From assembly GCA_934234185.1 (NCBI GenBank), contig CAKQHO010000045.1, forward strand, positions 1 to 23,033: a DNA stretch of 23,033 nucleotides, given 5' to 3'. Numbering within the stretch: position 1 is the stretch's first letter; each line of letters starts with the position of its first letter. Position numbers and translations under genes: made by a program. This stretch comes from an uncultured Psychrobacillus sp. GTDB lineage: Bacteria > Bacillota > Bacilli > Bacillales_A > Planococcaceae. The notes beneath the pieces are model-generated. The model was not told the origin of the DNA and did not search any database. It saw only the letters and a list, made by a program, of their open reading frames with translations. Shown here one piece after another: positions 7,412-15,288 of this stretch.

Positions 7412-8482
7412 TCAGAACTTATCTCTTAAATCTCCCTGGCAAGGATCCTGTCCTACGTTATACCAACATTTGTCCAGACACGCAGGCTTACCTTTTATAC
7501 TCAAGAATTTATTTTTTAACGCCCATTTCAAAGGATGCTTAATATATTTATGCATCACCGGGGAAGCAGTACCTACCATCCAACAGTTCTTCGGACATTT
7601 GCGCACCATAGCACGTACTTGTTGCGCCTGTTCACTTTCCCAAATAGTCATAAAGTTCGGAGTTTCACGGATATTACCCATTTTCTTCATCCAGTATTTT
7701 TCTTCAAGACCGTTGCAGGGATATACATCTCCATAAGGCTCAATAAAGAAATTGGCAGAGCCTGCTTCACACGGCAACATACGACGACCACCCTCTATAT
7801 AATTAATCAATCCCATATTGAAGAAAGCACGGAACCAACTTTTCGGATGATTCTCTTTCAATTGCCATTCTATTAACTGCTCAAAATTCTTGCAGACTTC
7901 GTCTTTGTTTGTTATTACATTATCATCCTTGTGAAAGTAATAGGAATTATGAAAAGCTGCCGTTGCAAACTCCATGCCCAATGATTTGCTCAACTGATAA
8001 AGCGAAAGCATATCCTTGGAGTTGTTATTGGATACCGTACAACCAAAGCCAATATCCTTCAGTCCCATATCCTTCAGTGTCAACAACGTGTGCAGCCCTT
8101 TATCAAAACCTCCGGCATGTCCGCGCAATTCATCATTCTTACAACTCAATCCCTCGATAGAGATACGAATACCGATATTCGGGAATTTTTTAGCCAATGC
8201 TACTACACGATCTTCAAACCATCCAGATGTAGAAATTACAATACGCTCCGTATGTTTATAACATTCTTCAACAATCTTATCCAAATCCTCACGAATGAAA
8301 GGCTCACCACCAGTCAAATTTATAAATTTCAACTTCGGTAGTGTACGCAAATCTTCTGGCTGTATTTCTTTACTCTTTTCTGTGGGATACTGCCACACAT
8401 TACACATCTTGCAACGCATCGGACAACGATACGTCAAGATAATACTCGCATCTGTAGGATGCGGAATACTATTTATAGACAT
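7412..8482 (-). CDS. Radical SAM/SPASM domain protein, substrate unknown
   Basis: The 356-residue protein has the radical SAM cluster motif C-x3-C-x2-C at residues 20, 24 and 27 (CPMRCKMC) and the SAM-contacting GGEP motif near 58-61. Its C-terminal third holds seven cysteines at about 238, 256, 296, 300, 335, 339 and 348. These fit a SPASM-type domain binding auxiliary Fe-S clusters. Members of this superfamily generate a 5'-deoxyadenosyl radical and do dehydrogenation, epimerisation, deamination or peptide cross-linking. No precursor-peptide gene is visible nearby. Its place between a GT4 glycosyltransferase and an acyltransferase gene suggests action on a sugar or sugar nucleotide of the repeat unit, but this is inference. 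All cluster cysteines are present, so it looks functional. The stop is 15 bp before the next ATG. Confidence 0.9.
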   Translation of the reverse strand: MSINSIPHPTDASIILTYRCPMRCKMCNVWQYPTEKSKEIQPEDLRTLPKLKFINLTGGEPFIREDLDKIVEECYKHTERIVISTSGWFEDRVVALAKKFPNIGIRISIEGLSCKNDELRGHAGGFDKGLHTLLTLKDMGLKDIGFGCTVSNNNSKDMLSLYQLSKSLGMEFATAAFHNSYYFHKDDNVITNKDEVCKNFEQLIEWQLKENHPKSWFRAFFNMGLINYIEGGRRMLPCEAGSANFFIEPYGDVYPCNGLEEKYWMKKMGNIRETPNFMTIWESEQAQQVRAMVRKCPKNCWMVGTASPVMHKYIKHPLKWALKNKFLSIKGKPACLDKCWYNVGQDPCQGDLRDKF

Positions 8483-8549
8483 AATATAGATATGATTTTA
8501 AATAATTACAATTAATATTTCATCAAGTACTTTGCTGCGTGTACTTGTT

Positions 8550-9716
8550 CTAGAACTTGCTATATATTTCCATCAATTTCTCGTAATAAGCGTCAGCCGA
8601 ATATCTTTGCTGTGATTTTTTAGCCAATTCCTCATAATCGAATGAACTTGCGAACATTTTCTTAATTTTTTCCTTTAAGTCTGTTGCATTTTTCGATTCA
8701 AACAACATTCCATTTATCCCCTCTTCTATCAATTCCGGTATTCCACCGATACGTGCGCCCAAGACCGGAGTTCCCAGGCATTGCGCTTCAATCACCGAAA
8801 GCGGATTATTTTCATACCACTCTGATGGAATAACGCTAAAGCGGGCATGTCCTACCAGTTCTTTAATCTCAGTCCATTGTTTGTAGCCAACAAACTCAAT
8901 ATTAGTTCCCGTAGTCAATGATTTCAGTTGCTCCATTAAAGGTCCTCCACCAATAATCTTCAATTTATAAGGCAACTGACGAGCGGCTTCCACCAATGTA
9001 GCGATCCCTTTCTCATGAGACAGACGACCGATAAAGCAATAATAATCGTCTTTTTCATAACTGTCTTTACGACATTTATCCACATCGATAAAATTACAGA
9101 GAGTACGCATTTTAGCTTTATCAAATCCTCCTTGAATCATCTTATCGGCTAAAAAATGGCTAGGACAGATAAACATGTTTGTACAAGTTTCCAATCGTTC
9201 ACGGCTCCATGTCACCGCTTCTTTATAACCGATCCATGAGGCAAGTTTAGAGTCTTTCATGCACTTATTGTACAAGCACGCTCTTTTATCTCCCTTGAAG
9301 CAAGCCTCACAGATAGAATCACCATTCTTTAAACAGTCATACCGAGGACACAGCAATTTATAGTCATGTAGTGTCCACACTACATGAAAGTTATGTTGAT
9401 AAGCCAATTCAGCTATCACAGGAGATAGTTGCGTATGAATATTATTCAGATGTACCACGTCTGGTTTGAATACATCCAAAAGTTGTTTAAACTTTTTTTT
9501 CACTTCAACAGAACCAAATGGACGTGTAAATGCCATCAGCTTATTCATATTTTGTGGAAAATACATCTTCCAAGGTGTCTCTATATTCTCCGGATAATCC
9601 ATTACGAACACTGCAACATCATGACCATGTTCCTTGAGCAACTGTTCAAGATTTAGCATATAAATGCAATCACCACCACGATGGTAATAAAATTTATTTG
9701 ATAATAATATTTTCAT
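8550..9716 (-). CDS. GT4-family glycosyltransferase with cysteine-rich insert
   Basis: A 388-residue GT-B glycosyltransferase. The N-terminal domain starts MKILLSNKFYYHRGGDCIYM, with PDVVHLNNIHTQLSP and the WTLHDYKLLCPRYDC segment. A cysteine-rich stretch (CEACFKGDKRACLYNKC), common in a subgroup of GT4 enzymes from capsule loci, follows. The donor domain has CFIGRLSHEKGI, KIIGGGP and the E-x7-E region SEWYENNPLSVIEA near residues 296-309. Length and motifs indicate an intact enzyme acting at the cytoplasmic membrane. Donor sugar and linkage are unknown. The gene lies 37 bp downstream of the broken acetyltransferase and 67 bp upstream of the radical SAM gene. Confidence 0.92.
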   Translation of the reverse strand: MKILLSNKFYYHRGGDCIYMLNLEQLLKEHGHDVAVFVMDYPENIETPWKMYFPQNMNKLMAFTRPFGSVEVKKKFKQLLDVFKPDVVHLNNIHTQLSPVIAELAYQHNFHVVWTLHDYKLLCPRYDCLKNGDSICEACFKGDKRACLYNKCMKDSKLASWIGYKEAVTWSRERLETCTNMFICPSHFLADKMIQGGFDKAKMRTLCNFIDVDKCRKDSYEKDDYYCFIGRLSHEKGIATLVEAARQLPYKLKIIGGGPLMEQLKSLTTGTNIEFVGYKQWTEIKELVGHARFSVIPSEWYENNPLSVIEAQCLGTPVLGARIGGIPELIEEGINGMLFESKNATDLKEKIKKMFASSFDYEELAKKSQQRYSADAYYEKLMEIYSKF

Positions 9717-9753
9717 AAGAAATAATTGAGTGTTTTTCTAATCATACATTTAG

Positions 9754-10220
9754 TTATCTAAGCCTCTCCCATTCTTTACTTTCAAAATTGTACCTTTTAA
9801 GCACTTTTGCAGGACTACCAGTTGCTACACAATAATCAGTTATATCCTTGGTCACTACAGAGTTTGCCCCTATCACGCATTGCTTGCTAATATAGACATT
9901 ACCCACTACGACTACATTTGTTCCAAGCCAAGTGCCATCATCTATCAGTACACGATCATCCTTACCAACCCTACATCCTTGTTTATAAATATAAACATCC
10001 GGATTTCTATATTCATGATTATGGTCCACTATAGATACATGAGGACCGGTAGCACTCCTTTTACTATTATCACAATATTATGTACTGATATTGTGGAATG
10101 ATTACCTATCTCTGTGTGGTCTCCTATAGACAAAAGAACATTCCAACTAATATAAACATCCGATGAAGGCCGGAACTTAACATTATCCCCCAATTTAAAT
10201 TTCCCCTTATTGATTTTAAA
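9754..10220 (-). pseudogene. Hexapeptide-repeat O-acetyltransferase, 5'-truncated and frameshifted
   Basis: The C-terminal 91 codons (10029-9754) encode left-handed beta-helix hexapeptide repeats (VLIDDGTWLGTNVVVVGN, CVIGANSVVTKDI, ATGSPAKVLKRY), the signature of the LbH/NodL-type acetyltransferases. Upstream, 10220-10064 encodes matching repeats in another frame (KLGDNVKFRPSSDVYIS, IGDHTEIGNHSTISVHNIVII). Adding one G near 10064, so that ATAGTAAAAGG becomes ATAGGTAAAAGG, joins the two as IIGKRSATGPHVSIVDHNH. That is a good family sequence, so a single-base deletion is the likely lesion. The frame has no start codon and meets a stop (TAA, 10223-10221) exactly where the IS66 remnant adjoins, so perhaps 35-60 N-terminal residues are missing. 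It is almost certainly non-functional. Confidence 0.85.
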
Positions 10221-10311
10221 TTAATCCCGAGATAACAGCAATCGCCAGATTCTTTTTATAAGATTCAGATACCAAATACTGAATAAATGATTTTTTCTCG
10301 GAATCGCTCAT
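10216..10311 (-). pseudogene. Short remnant reading frame, possibly the start of IS66 tnpC
   Basis: Two bases after the tnpB stop, an ATG opens a 31-codon frame (MSDSEKKSFIQYLVSESYK, ending in ISGLI). It sits where the transposase gene tnpC normally begins in IS66 elements, and its charged, helical character is compatible with a TnpC N-terminus. It ends at the junction with the acetyltransferase remnant. The match to TnpC is weak and rests mainly on position. Confidence 0.3.
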
Positions 10312-10312
10312 A

Positions 10313-10504
10313 TCAGCACAAGATTCTAGTCATATATATACGAACGCTACGTTCATTCTTTGACATGAAGAAATAAACATCCCCTTTATAGGGGTCTCGA
10401 TGATAACTCATTCGAATAATTTCCAAGATGCGAGAATAACCGTAACGCATATCGTGAAAATGAGGAAGATAGTAGAAATTCTTCAAACCGGAGATCGTCA
10501 GCAT
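10313..10504 (-). pseudogene. IS66 Orf2/TnpB accessory protein, truncated
   Basis: The frame starts with ATG at 10504 inside the end of tnpA (shared ATGCTGA), the arrangement usual for translationally coupled IS66 genes. The 63 residues carry the TnpB core pattern: YYLPHFHDMRYGY corresponds to the family's 'DMRKG' region, and DPYKGDVYFFMSKNERSVRIY to its 'PLSGDVFIFFSKNR' region. They then end in MTRILC. TnpB proteins are usually about 110-120 residues, so the C-terminal half is absent. The same frame can be read from an ATG at 10732, but that part only shadows tnpA. Confidence 0.75.
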
Positions 10505-10854
10505 AAAACCTCCAACTTTTCGATCAAACGACACAAATCCACGTAACTCAGGTACTGTTTCGAGATTTGAACACCATTGGACAGTGTGATTACAACCGTT
10601 TCCACGGAGAACGGAGATTCCGGATGCGAGCAATAAGGAAGAGAACAATGAAATGCTTCCTCCAAATGATCTTTCTCCAGAATACCCACGATATCCACTG
10701 GGATTATTGATTTCTTGCGACTCGAAAACCATTTATTAAATAATTGATAAGGAACACCCTGCTGAAGGCAGAAGGATTCGATCGATAAATTCTTTGGTTG
10801 ACCCTCCAATTTGTAAAGGAACCACAATTTCCCAAAATCTTCACTACTATACAT
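10498..10854 (-). CDS. IS66 Orf1/TnpA accessory protein
   Basis: The 118-residue protein has an N-terminal helix-turn-helix-like region (SIESFCLQQGVPYQLFNKWF) and the typical ending of IS66 TnpA proteins, where a 'LSNGV' beta segment is followed by YVDLCRLIEKLEVLC. In complete elements it works with TnpB and the TnpC transposase. Here the transposase is missing, so the element cannot move by itself. The reading frame appears full-length. It is the first gene inside the GTAAGCG left end and overlaps tnpB by 7 bases. Confidence 0.78.
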   Translation of the reverse strand: MYSSEDFGKLWFLYKLEGQPKNLSIESFCLQQGVPYQLFNKWFSSRKKSIIPVDIVGILEKDHLEEAFHCSLPYCSHPESPFSVETVVITLSNGVQISKQYLSYVDLCRLIEKLEVLC

Positions 10855-10945
10855 GATCGTTATTTTTTAGACCATGCGAAGGTAGGGTAACTAATAACTA
10901 GTGACAAGACGTGGAAATTGGACGCTTACAATACTCAATATAAAA

Positions 10946-11509
10946 TCAAGTATTACTTTTTTTGTATTTTATAGTTCCCTTCACAAATTTCTTTTCAGCA
11001 TATTTTTTTTCGGCCCAAGATGTTGTTTTGCAAATTATTGTAGCAGGATTTCCCACTACTAAAGAATTATCTGGTATATTACCTGACACTACGCTACCAG
11101 CCCCTACAATGCAATTATTGCCAATAGTCACTCCAGGTAGTATAAATGACCTAGCACCTATAAAACAATCGTTTCCTATATGTATTTCTTTCAAAAATTG
11201 CATTTCATAATCAGGATATGCTTTACCAATAGCCTCTAACCCACATTCTATACTGAAATCATGCGTCAACAATACAGTCTGTTTAGCTATTACTGTATTA
11301 TTCCCTATATGAATTAATCCTGGATGAGTTAAATCGAAATCTATATCGTAATTTATGTATTTAGGAGTACCGTGAAAAACAACTCCACAACTTTTGAAGT
11401 AGTAATTAGATACTTTCCTATATTTCTCATTACTAATGAACTTACAGAGTCTCAGACATTTAGAAAGTAGTAACAACTTAATTCGCACAAACTTATTCAT
11501 AATATTCAA
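10946..11509 (-). CDS. Hexapeptide-repeat (LbH) acyltransferase
   Basis: A 187-residue soluble acyltransferase, predicted to use acetyl-CoA to O- or N-acetylate a sugar of the repeat unit. The N-terminal 50 or so residues are basic and helical. The left-handed beta-helix repeats run from about residue 65 (LIHIGNNTVIAKQTVLLTHD) to about 160 (IHIGNDCFIGARSFILPGV, IGNNCIVGAGSVVSGNI, VVGNPATIICK). The THD histidine is in the position of the catalytic His in LbH acetyltransferases, and the length is normal for the family. It is the last intact gene of the AT-rich block. The IS66 left end begins 16 bp past its stop. The acceptor sugar is unknown. Confidence 0.88.
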   Translation of the reverse strand: MNIMNKFVRIKLLLLSKCLRLCKFISNEKYRKVSNYYFKSCGVVFHGTPKYINYDIDFDLTHPGLIHIGNNTVIAKQTVLLTHDFSIECGLEAIGKAYPDYEMQFLKEIHIGNDCFIGARSFILPGVTIGNNCIVGAGSVVSGNIPDNSLVVGNPATIICKTTSWAEKKYAEKKFVKGTIKYKKSNT

Positions 11510-11600
11510 CTATATTTTAAGAATAATAAAGAGAATACGTTATCAACATGACATATATAAATATTTACAATAAAACAATAAATATTCTAACATCCACATT

Positions 11601-12707
11601 TTATTTAAAAACATTTTTTCGAAGAACATCTAAAAATGCATGTCCATATTGAGAATCAGGTTCCATATAATTACCCTCTGCCCATTCATTCCATGATTTC
11701 AAAAAAATTATTTTATGCTCATCTTCTTTTTCACAAACCTCATCAATTATCTCTTTAGCATATTTATCAAATAACTCTGGTGTATAATTATAATATATTG
11801 TAGCCTTTTTACCAGCTCTAGCTGTTCTATCATATCCAGAAATTAAGGTTGGATAAACATTTTCCTGCCTATCTTCTATAGAAGACAAATATTTAATTAT
11901 ATTTTTATAATTATATTTACGTAAAGCAACTTCTCCATTCGTAATTCTAACAAACAGACTTCTTATTTTCTTCTGAATCACCGAGCCTAATGCTTTGTTC
12001 TCAGCTTCATATTGATTCGTATTATTAACAGAATCAAAACCTAAATTCAATAGTTCTTTTATTGAAGTTCCACTCCCATATCGAATTGCAGTAAAATGCA
12101 TTCCTTTAAGTCCAGCATCATTTGCTAAACATCTCCAATAGGATATAAATTCTTTAACATCAGGCATTGCCATAGCATCCCAAATTACAAACAAAGGTTT
12201 TCCATCAACTGTTATATATCGTTTATCTTTAAAAGCAGATAAACAATAATTAAAATGCTTAATGTAATCTTCTTCTCCAGGATAAGTTTGCTTAAAAATC
12301 TCAACATCCTTTTGGTATTTTTCACCTTTAGTCCATGTTTTATTGCTCCATGAGTGATTAGCCCACCCTAAGCAAAAAGGAAAATCTGGTTTTCCCGATT
12401 TAAGAACTTCTTCAAATATGTCTTGTAGCACCATTTTCCCATTACCAAACCAATAATGCCAATACATAAATCCTTCTACACCAGCTTCACGTGCCATTTC
12501 AGCTTGTTGGTCACGAACAATTGGTAAACGTAAATCATAAAAACCAAGATCTGCTGGAAGCTTCGGTTGATAATGCCCTTTAAAAAGAGGTTTTGCTTTT
12601 GTCACATTAGTCCATTCAGTAAACCCTTTGCCCCAATACTTATCATTTTCTGGTACTGGATGATATTGGGGAAGATAAAATGCTATAACCCTTGCTTTTT
12701 TTTTCAT
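11601..12707 (-). CDS. WbsX-family glycosyltransferase (GH99-like domain)
   Basis: The 368-residue protein matches the WbsX-like family (Glyco_tran_WbsX, PF14307), found throughout O-antigen and capsule loci and related in fold to GH99. Visible signatures are FYLPQYHPVPENDKYWGKGF followed by TEWTNV near the N-terminus, GVEGFMYWHYWFGNGKMV, FCLGWANHSWSNKTW, and the C-terminal KSWNEWAEGNYMEPD at about 337-351. The family is thought to transfer a sugar to the repeat unit, although its chemistry is not well established. The gene starts within a run of nine A's (codons 2-4). It sits between the polymerase (43 bp) and the hexapeptide acyltransferase (91 bp). Confidence 0.9.
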   Translation of the reverse strand: MKKKARVIAFYLPQYHPVPENDKYWGKGFTEWTNVTKAKPLFKGHYQPKLPADLGFYDLRLPIVRDQQAEMAREAGVEGFMYWHYWFGNGKMVLQDIFEEVLKSGKPDFPFCLGWANHSWSNKTWTKGEKYQKDVEIFKQTYPGEEDYIKHFNYCLSAFKDKRYITVDGKPLFVIWDAMAMPDVKEFISYWRCLANDAGLKGMHFTAIRYGSGTSIKELLNLGFDSVNNTNQYEAENKALGSVIQKKIRSLFVRITNGEVALRKYNYKNIIKYLSSIEDRQENVYPTLISGYDRTARAGKKATIYYNYTPELFDKYAKEIIDEVCEKEDEHKIIFLKSWNEWAEGNYMEPDSQYGHAFLDVLRKNVFK

Positions 12708-12750
12708 TTTACTTCAAATAAATATTACATACTCATTTTATATACACAAT

Positions 12751-14049
12751 CTATTTCTGAAGTATGTTAAACTTTCTATTATTTTTATCAGAAACCTTAC
12801 ACACTTTCATCATAATATATAATAGTATTAGTTCAATCATTAAGTTTGCCATACCTCCATATAGTTTAAAACAATTAATAGACCATCCTTGTAATAACAC
12901 TTTAGCATATACAAAAAACATAAACAGCTGCAAGAGATTGTATGAACCTTTTCGCCTAATATAAGTTGTCATGCAATAACTTGCTATACATATAAGAATA
13001 AATGTTATACCCCCACCAAAATCCATAAACCAATCACCAACATAAGTATAGAACAAAACAGGATCTACACCTGTTTTCCTCTGATTCCAATACTTACGTC
13101 TCTCTAAAAAATCTTTAAAAGTATCTAAGCCAACAAATGCCTTTACATATGAGAAGCTATTATCACCCTCTGTAGTTTTTTTTATATACCAAAGATCTTC
13201 ATTAAAATCTAAATGGCCTTTACCTAAATAATAACCAAAAAACAGAAGATCATCTGCACCTGCATTCGTTTCTTCTTTCCGAGCATACGACAAAATAGAT
13301 AATGCTATTATTAAGCCCCCCACAAATACAGTACCCAACTTTATTATATATGAAACTCTTTCTTTAGGAATAAAACGCTGAAAATAAAAATAAAAAAACA
13401 CACACAATAATATAAAGAATGCAGCAACACCTCTACCAGCCATTGCAAACTGGTACAAAATATGATTTGCAACAGGAATAACCAAAGCAAATAAAAATAT
13501 ATTACTTACTGATCTTATCGTTAAAAAGAAAAAAAGAGAAAATATAAGAAAATCGATAAAAACACCATCTATTGAATTCCCTAATCTACCTAAAGGACTT
13601 AACCAAGTTACTACTTTCTGGCTGTCAAATCCTATTTCCATTTTGTCACTATATACATCAGCCAGCCCTGCATTACCAGAAGAATAAGTTTGCAATACAT
13701 ACATCAAATTCTCAATAAATGGAATAATAGAAACCAGAATAAAGCCATACAAAAGAATTTGGTAAGGCTTTATATAAATATTCTCTAGTTTCTTTTCTTT
13801 AAAATAATCAAACTTAACAACAGGATATAAAGAAACTAAAAAACAAATATGCAAGTATATATATGGTAGAAATGATATTTTAGAGTAATTTCCTGAAATT
13901 AAAACATGCACAATTAAGGCATATATAGAACTAACAATCCATATTGCAACAATATATTTAGACATATTATTGCAATTATATTTAACTAAATACCAGAAAA
14001 TAAGAATAAAGCCTAAAGAATAATATATCGATGGTAAAAATTCAAACAT
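12751..14049 (-). CDS. wzy: Wzy-type oligosaccharide repeat-unit polymerase, integral membrane
   Basis: A 432-residue, very hydrophobic protein with about 10-12 predicted membrane segments (IYYSLGFILIFWYLV, YIVAIWIVSSIYALIVHVLI, FFILLCVFFYFYFQRF and others). A hydrophilic region of about 80 residues lies at roughly 250-330 and is likely the large periplasmic loop typical of Wzy polymerases. Sequence conservation in this family is low, so the call rests on topology and on the fact that the locus otherwise lacks a polymerase while having a Wzx flippase. An O-antigen ligase-like or other multi-span protein is the alternative. The base composition is among the most AT-rich in the window. It starts 8 bp after the pyruvyl transferase stop. 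Confidence 0.78.
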   Translation of the reverse strand: MFEFLPSIYYSLGFILIFWYLVKYNCNNMSKYIVAIWIVSSIYALIVHVLISGNYSKISFLPYIYLHICFLVSLYPVVKFDYFKEKKLENIYIKPYQILLYGFILVSIIPFIENLMYVLQTYSSGNAGLADVYSDKMEIGFDSQKVVTWLSPLGRLGNSIDGVFIDFLIFSLFFFLTIRSVSNIFLFALVIPVANHILYQFAMAGRGVAAFFILLCVFFYFYFQRFIPKERVSYIIKLGTVFVGGLIIALSILSYARKEETNAGADDLLFFGYYLGKGHLDFNEDLWYIKKTTEGDNSFSYVKAFVGLDTFKDFLERRKYWNQRKTGVDPVLFYTYVGDWFMDFGGGITFILICIASYCMTTYIRRKGSYNLLQLFMFFVYAKVLLQGWSINCFKLYGGMANLMIELILLYIMMKVCKVSDKNNRKFNILQK

Positions 14050-14057
14050 AAGAATAG

Positions 14058-15278
14058 CTACTTGATAAATGTAAGCATTTTATTATAACAATCGCAAGCA
14101 ATCTTATATGCTTCTGAATGTGCAGTCTTTAATTCATCTATTGATATGGCATTACAAATCACATCATTAATTTGATTCAGTAAATAAGCTTCATCGCAAA
14201 ATTTTGTTCCCAAATTTGTAATATCAACTTTCACTCTAGTCAAACCTAACACCTCAAGAAGACCTGCAATTTTATGTTCATAATTTAACGCAACAAAAGG
14301 AATCTCATTATTGATTGAAAATACAATTGAGTGATATCGAGCCCCGATTACAAATTTCGCATCAGATATTATTTTCTGTTGAATATCAGAGCCGAATTCT
14401 TCATTAACTACAACTATTCTATTGTTTTTATTCGCATTTTTCAATTTATTAAAATACTGATAATCTGAATTTTCCGCATTAAATAATTGAGGAAGCATAA
14501 CAATGTTTGATGTAGGAAATTTATCTAATAGATAATCTATAACCTTTAAATAAAAATTATCAATAATATCTTGCCGAGCAGATTTAAAAGCCGGATGCCA
14601 AGTAAGAGAATTTGGCACAAATATAATATAATTATTGCCTATCTCTAATTTTAGTTCAGATGAAATCTTAGCTTCTGGAACATCAAGAAAAGCTGTATCA
14701 ATAGACGGAATAAATTCAATTCCAAGATCTTGCGCTATAACCATAGATTTTTTATCACGTAAAGAAATAAAACTCATCTTTCTGAGCAAATCCAAACTTC
14801 GCCTATTAAATATTTTAAATTCCTTGCATATTGAAGAGAATGGGCCTATAGATCTAGAATAATATATTATCTCTTTCTTTGCATAAAATGCCAATCCTAA
14901 GAAAAAAAGATGATTCCAATTATGAAATCCTCCCATACAAATTCCTCCTGGAGCACATATCACGATATCAGCGTTCTTTATTTTATTGAATATTTTGCGA
15001 TACCCAGTATAGATTTTTACGAAAGAGAATAAATCATATTTTACAATTAATTTTGGAAAGAACCCATTCATTCCTCTTATATTTAATCTAATAATAGAAT
15101 AACTGTTAGATTCCCCTTGAACGGTCATTTGTTTTGCTGTATTCTCTGATTCTTGTGTATAAATCACTTCAACTTTTGCCTCAGGAAGTGAAGCATTTAT
15201 TTTCCTTACAAGACTACGATGAGCAGCTTCATCCCCACGATTTGAGGAAGGCTGATTAATAATTATAATTCTCTTCAT
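14058..15278 (-). CDS. Polysaccharide pyruvyl transferase family protein
   Basis: The 406-residue protein fits the polysaccharide pyruvyl transferase family (PF04230), whose members add a ketal-linked pyruvate from phosphoenolpyruvate to a sugar and so give the polymer negative charge. It begins MKRIIIINQPSSNRGDEAAH, where the early N-RGDEA segment is typical. Other family-like parts are ICAPGGICMGG, YYSRSIGPFSS, FISLRDKKS and the C-terminal FVIGARYHSIVFSINNEIPF (about 309-328), which carries the conserved R-x-H residues. Length is normal and the product looks intact. It starts 10 bp after the acyltransferase-3 stop, so the two are probably co-translated decoration genes. Confidence 0.9.
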   Translation of the reverse strand: MKRIIIINQPSSNRGDEAAHRSLVRKINASLPEAKVEVIYTQESENTAKQMTVQGESNSYSIIRLNIRGMNGFFPKLIVKYDLFSFVKIYTGYRKIFNKIKNADIVICAPGGICMGGFHNWNHLFFLGLAFYAKKEIIYYSRSIGPFSSICKEFKIFNRRSLDLLRKMSFISLRDKKSMVIAQDLGIEFIPSIDTAFLDVPEAKISSELKLEIGNNYIIFVPNSLTWHPAFKSARQDIIDNFYLKVIDYLLDKFPTSNIVMLPQLFNAENSDYQYFNKLKNANKNNRIVVVNEEFGSDIQQKIISDAKFVIGARYHSIVFSINNEIPFVALNYEHKIAGLLEVLGLTRVKVDITNLGTKFCDEAYLLNQINDVICNAISIDELKTAHSEAYKIACDCYNKMLTFIK

Positions 15279-15288
15279 TATTTTTTAT

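Larger units (their letters stand above)
10216..10929 (-). mobile_element. IS66-family insertion sequence remnant with left end preserved
   Basis: The remnant includes a terminal sequence beginning GTAAGCGTCC on the minus strand at 10929, matching the GTAAGCG type of end seen in IS66 elements. It carries tnpA, a shortened tnpB and perhaps a few codons of tnpC. The right end and nearly all of the transposase gene are missing, and the remnant passes directly into the truncated acetyltransferase at about 10220. The left end lies 16 bp after the stop of the upstream hexapeptide acyltransferase. The 8-bp target duplication expected for IS66 cannot be checked because the other end is gone. The exact right boundary is uncertain. 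Confidence 0.75.

Noticed and set aside
10505..10732. N-terminal extension of the tnpB frame
   Set aside because: It overlaps tnpA completely, has no TnpB-like sequence, and the coupled ATG at 10504 is the normal IS66 start.
12696..12704. A9 run at codons 2-4 of the WbsX-family gene as a second slippage switch
   Set aside because: The gene is in frame, and A/T runs of 8 or more are common in this block (for example near 6110, 9495 and 17290), so the run is not distinctive.
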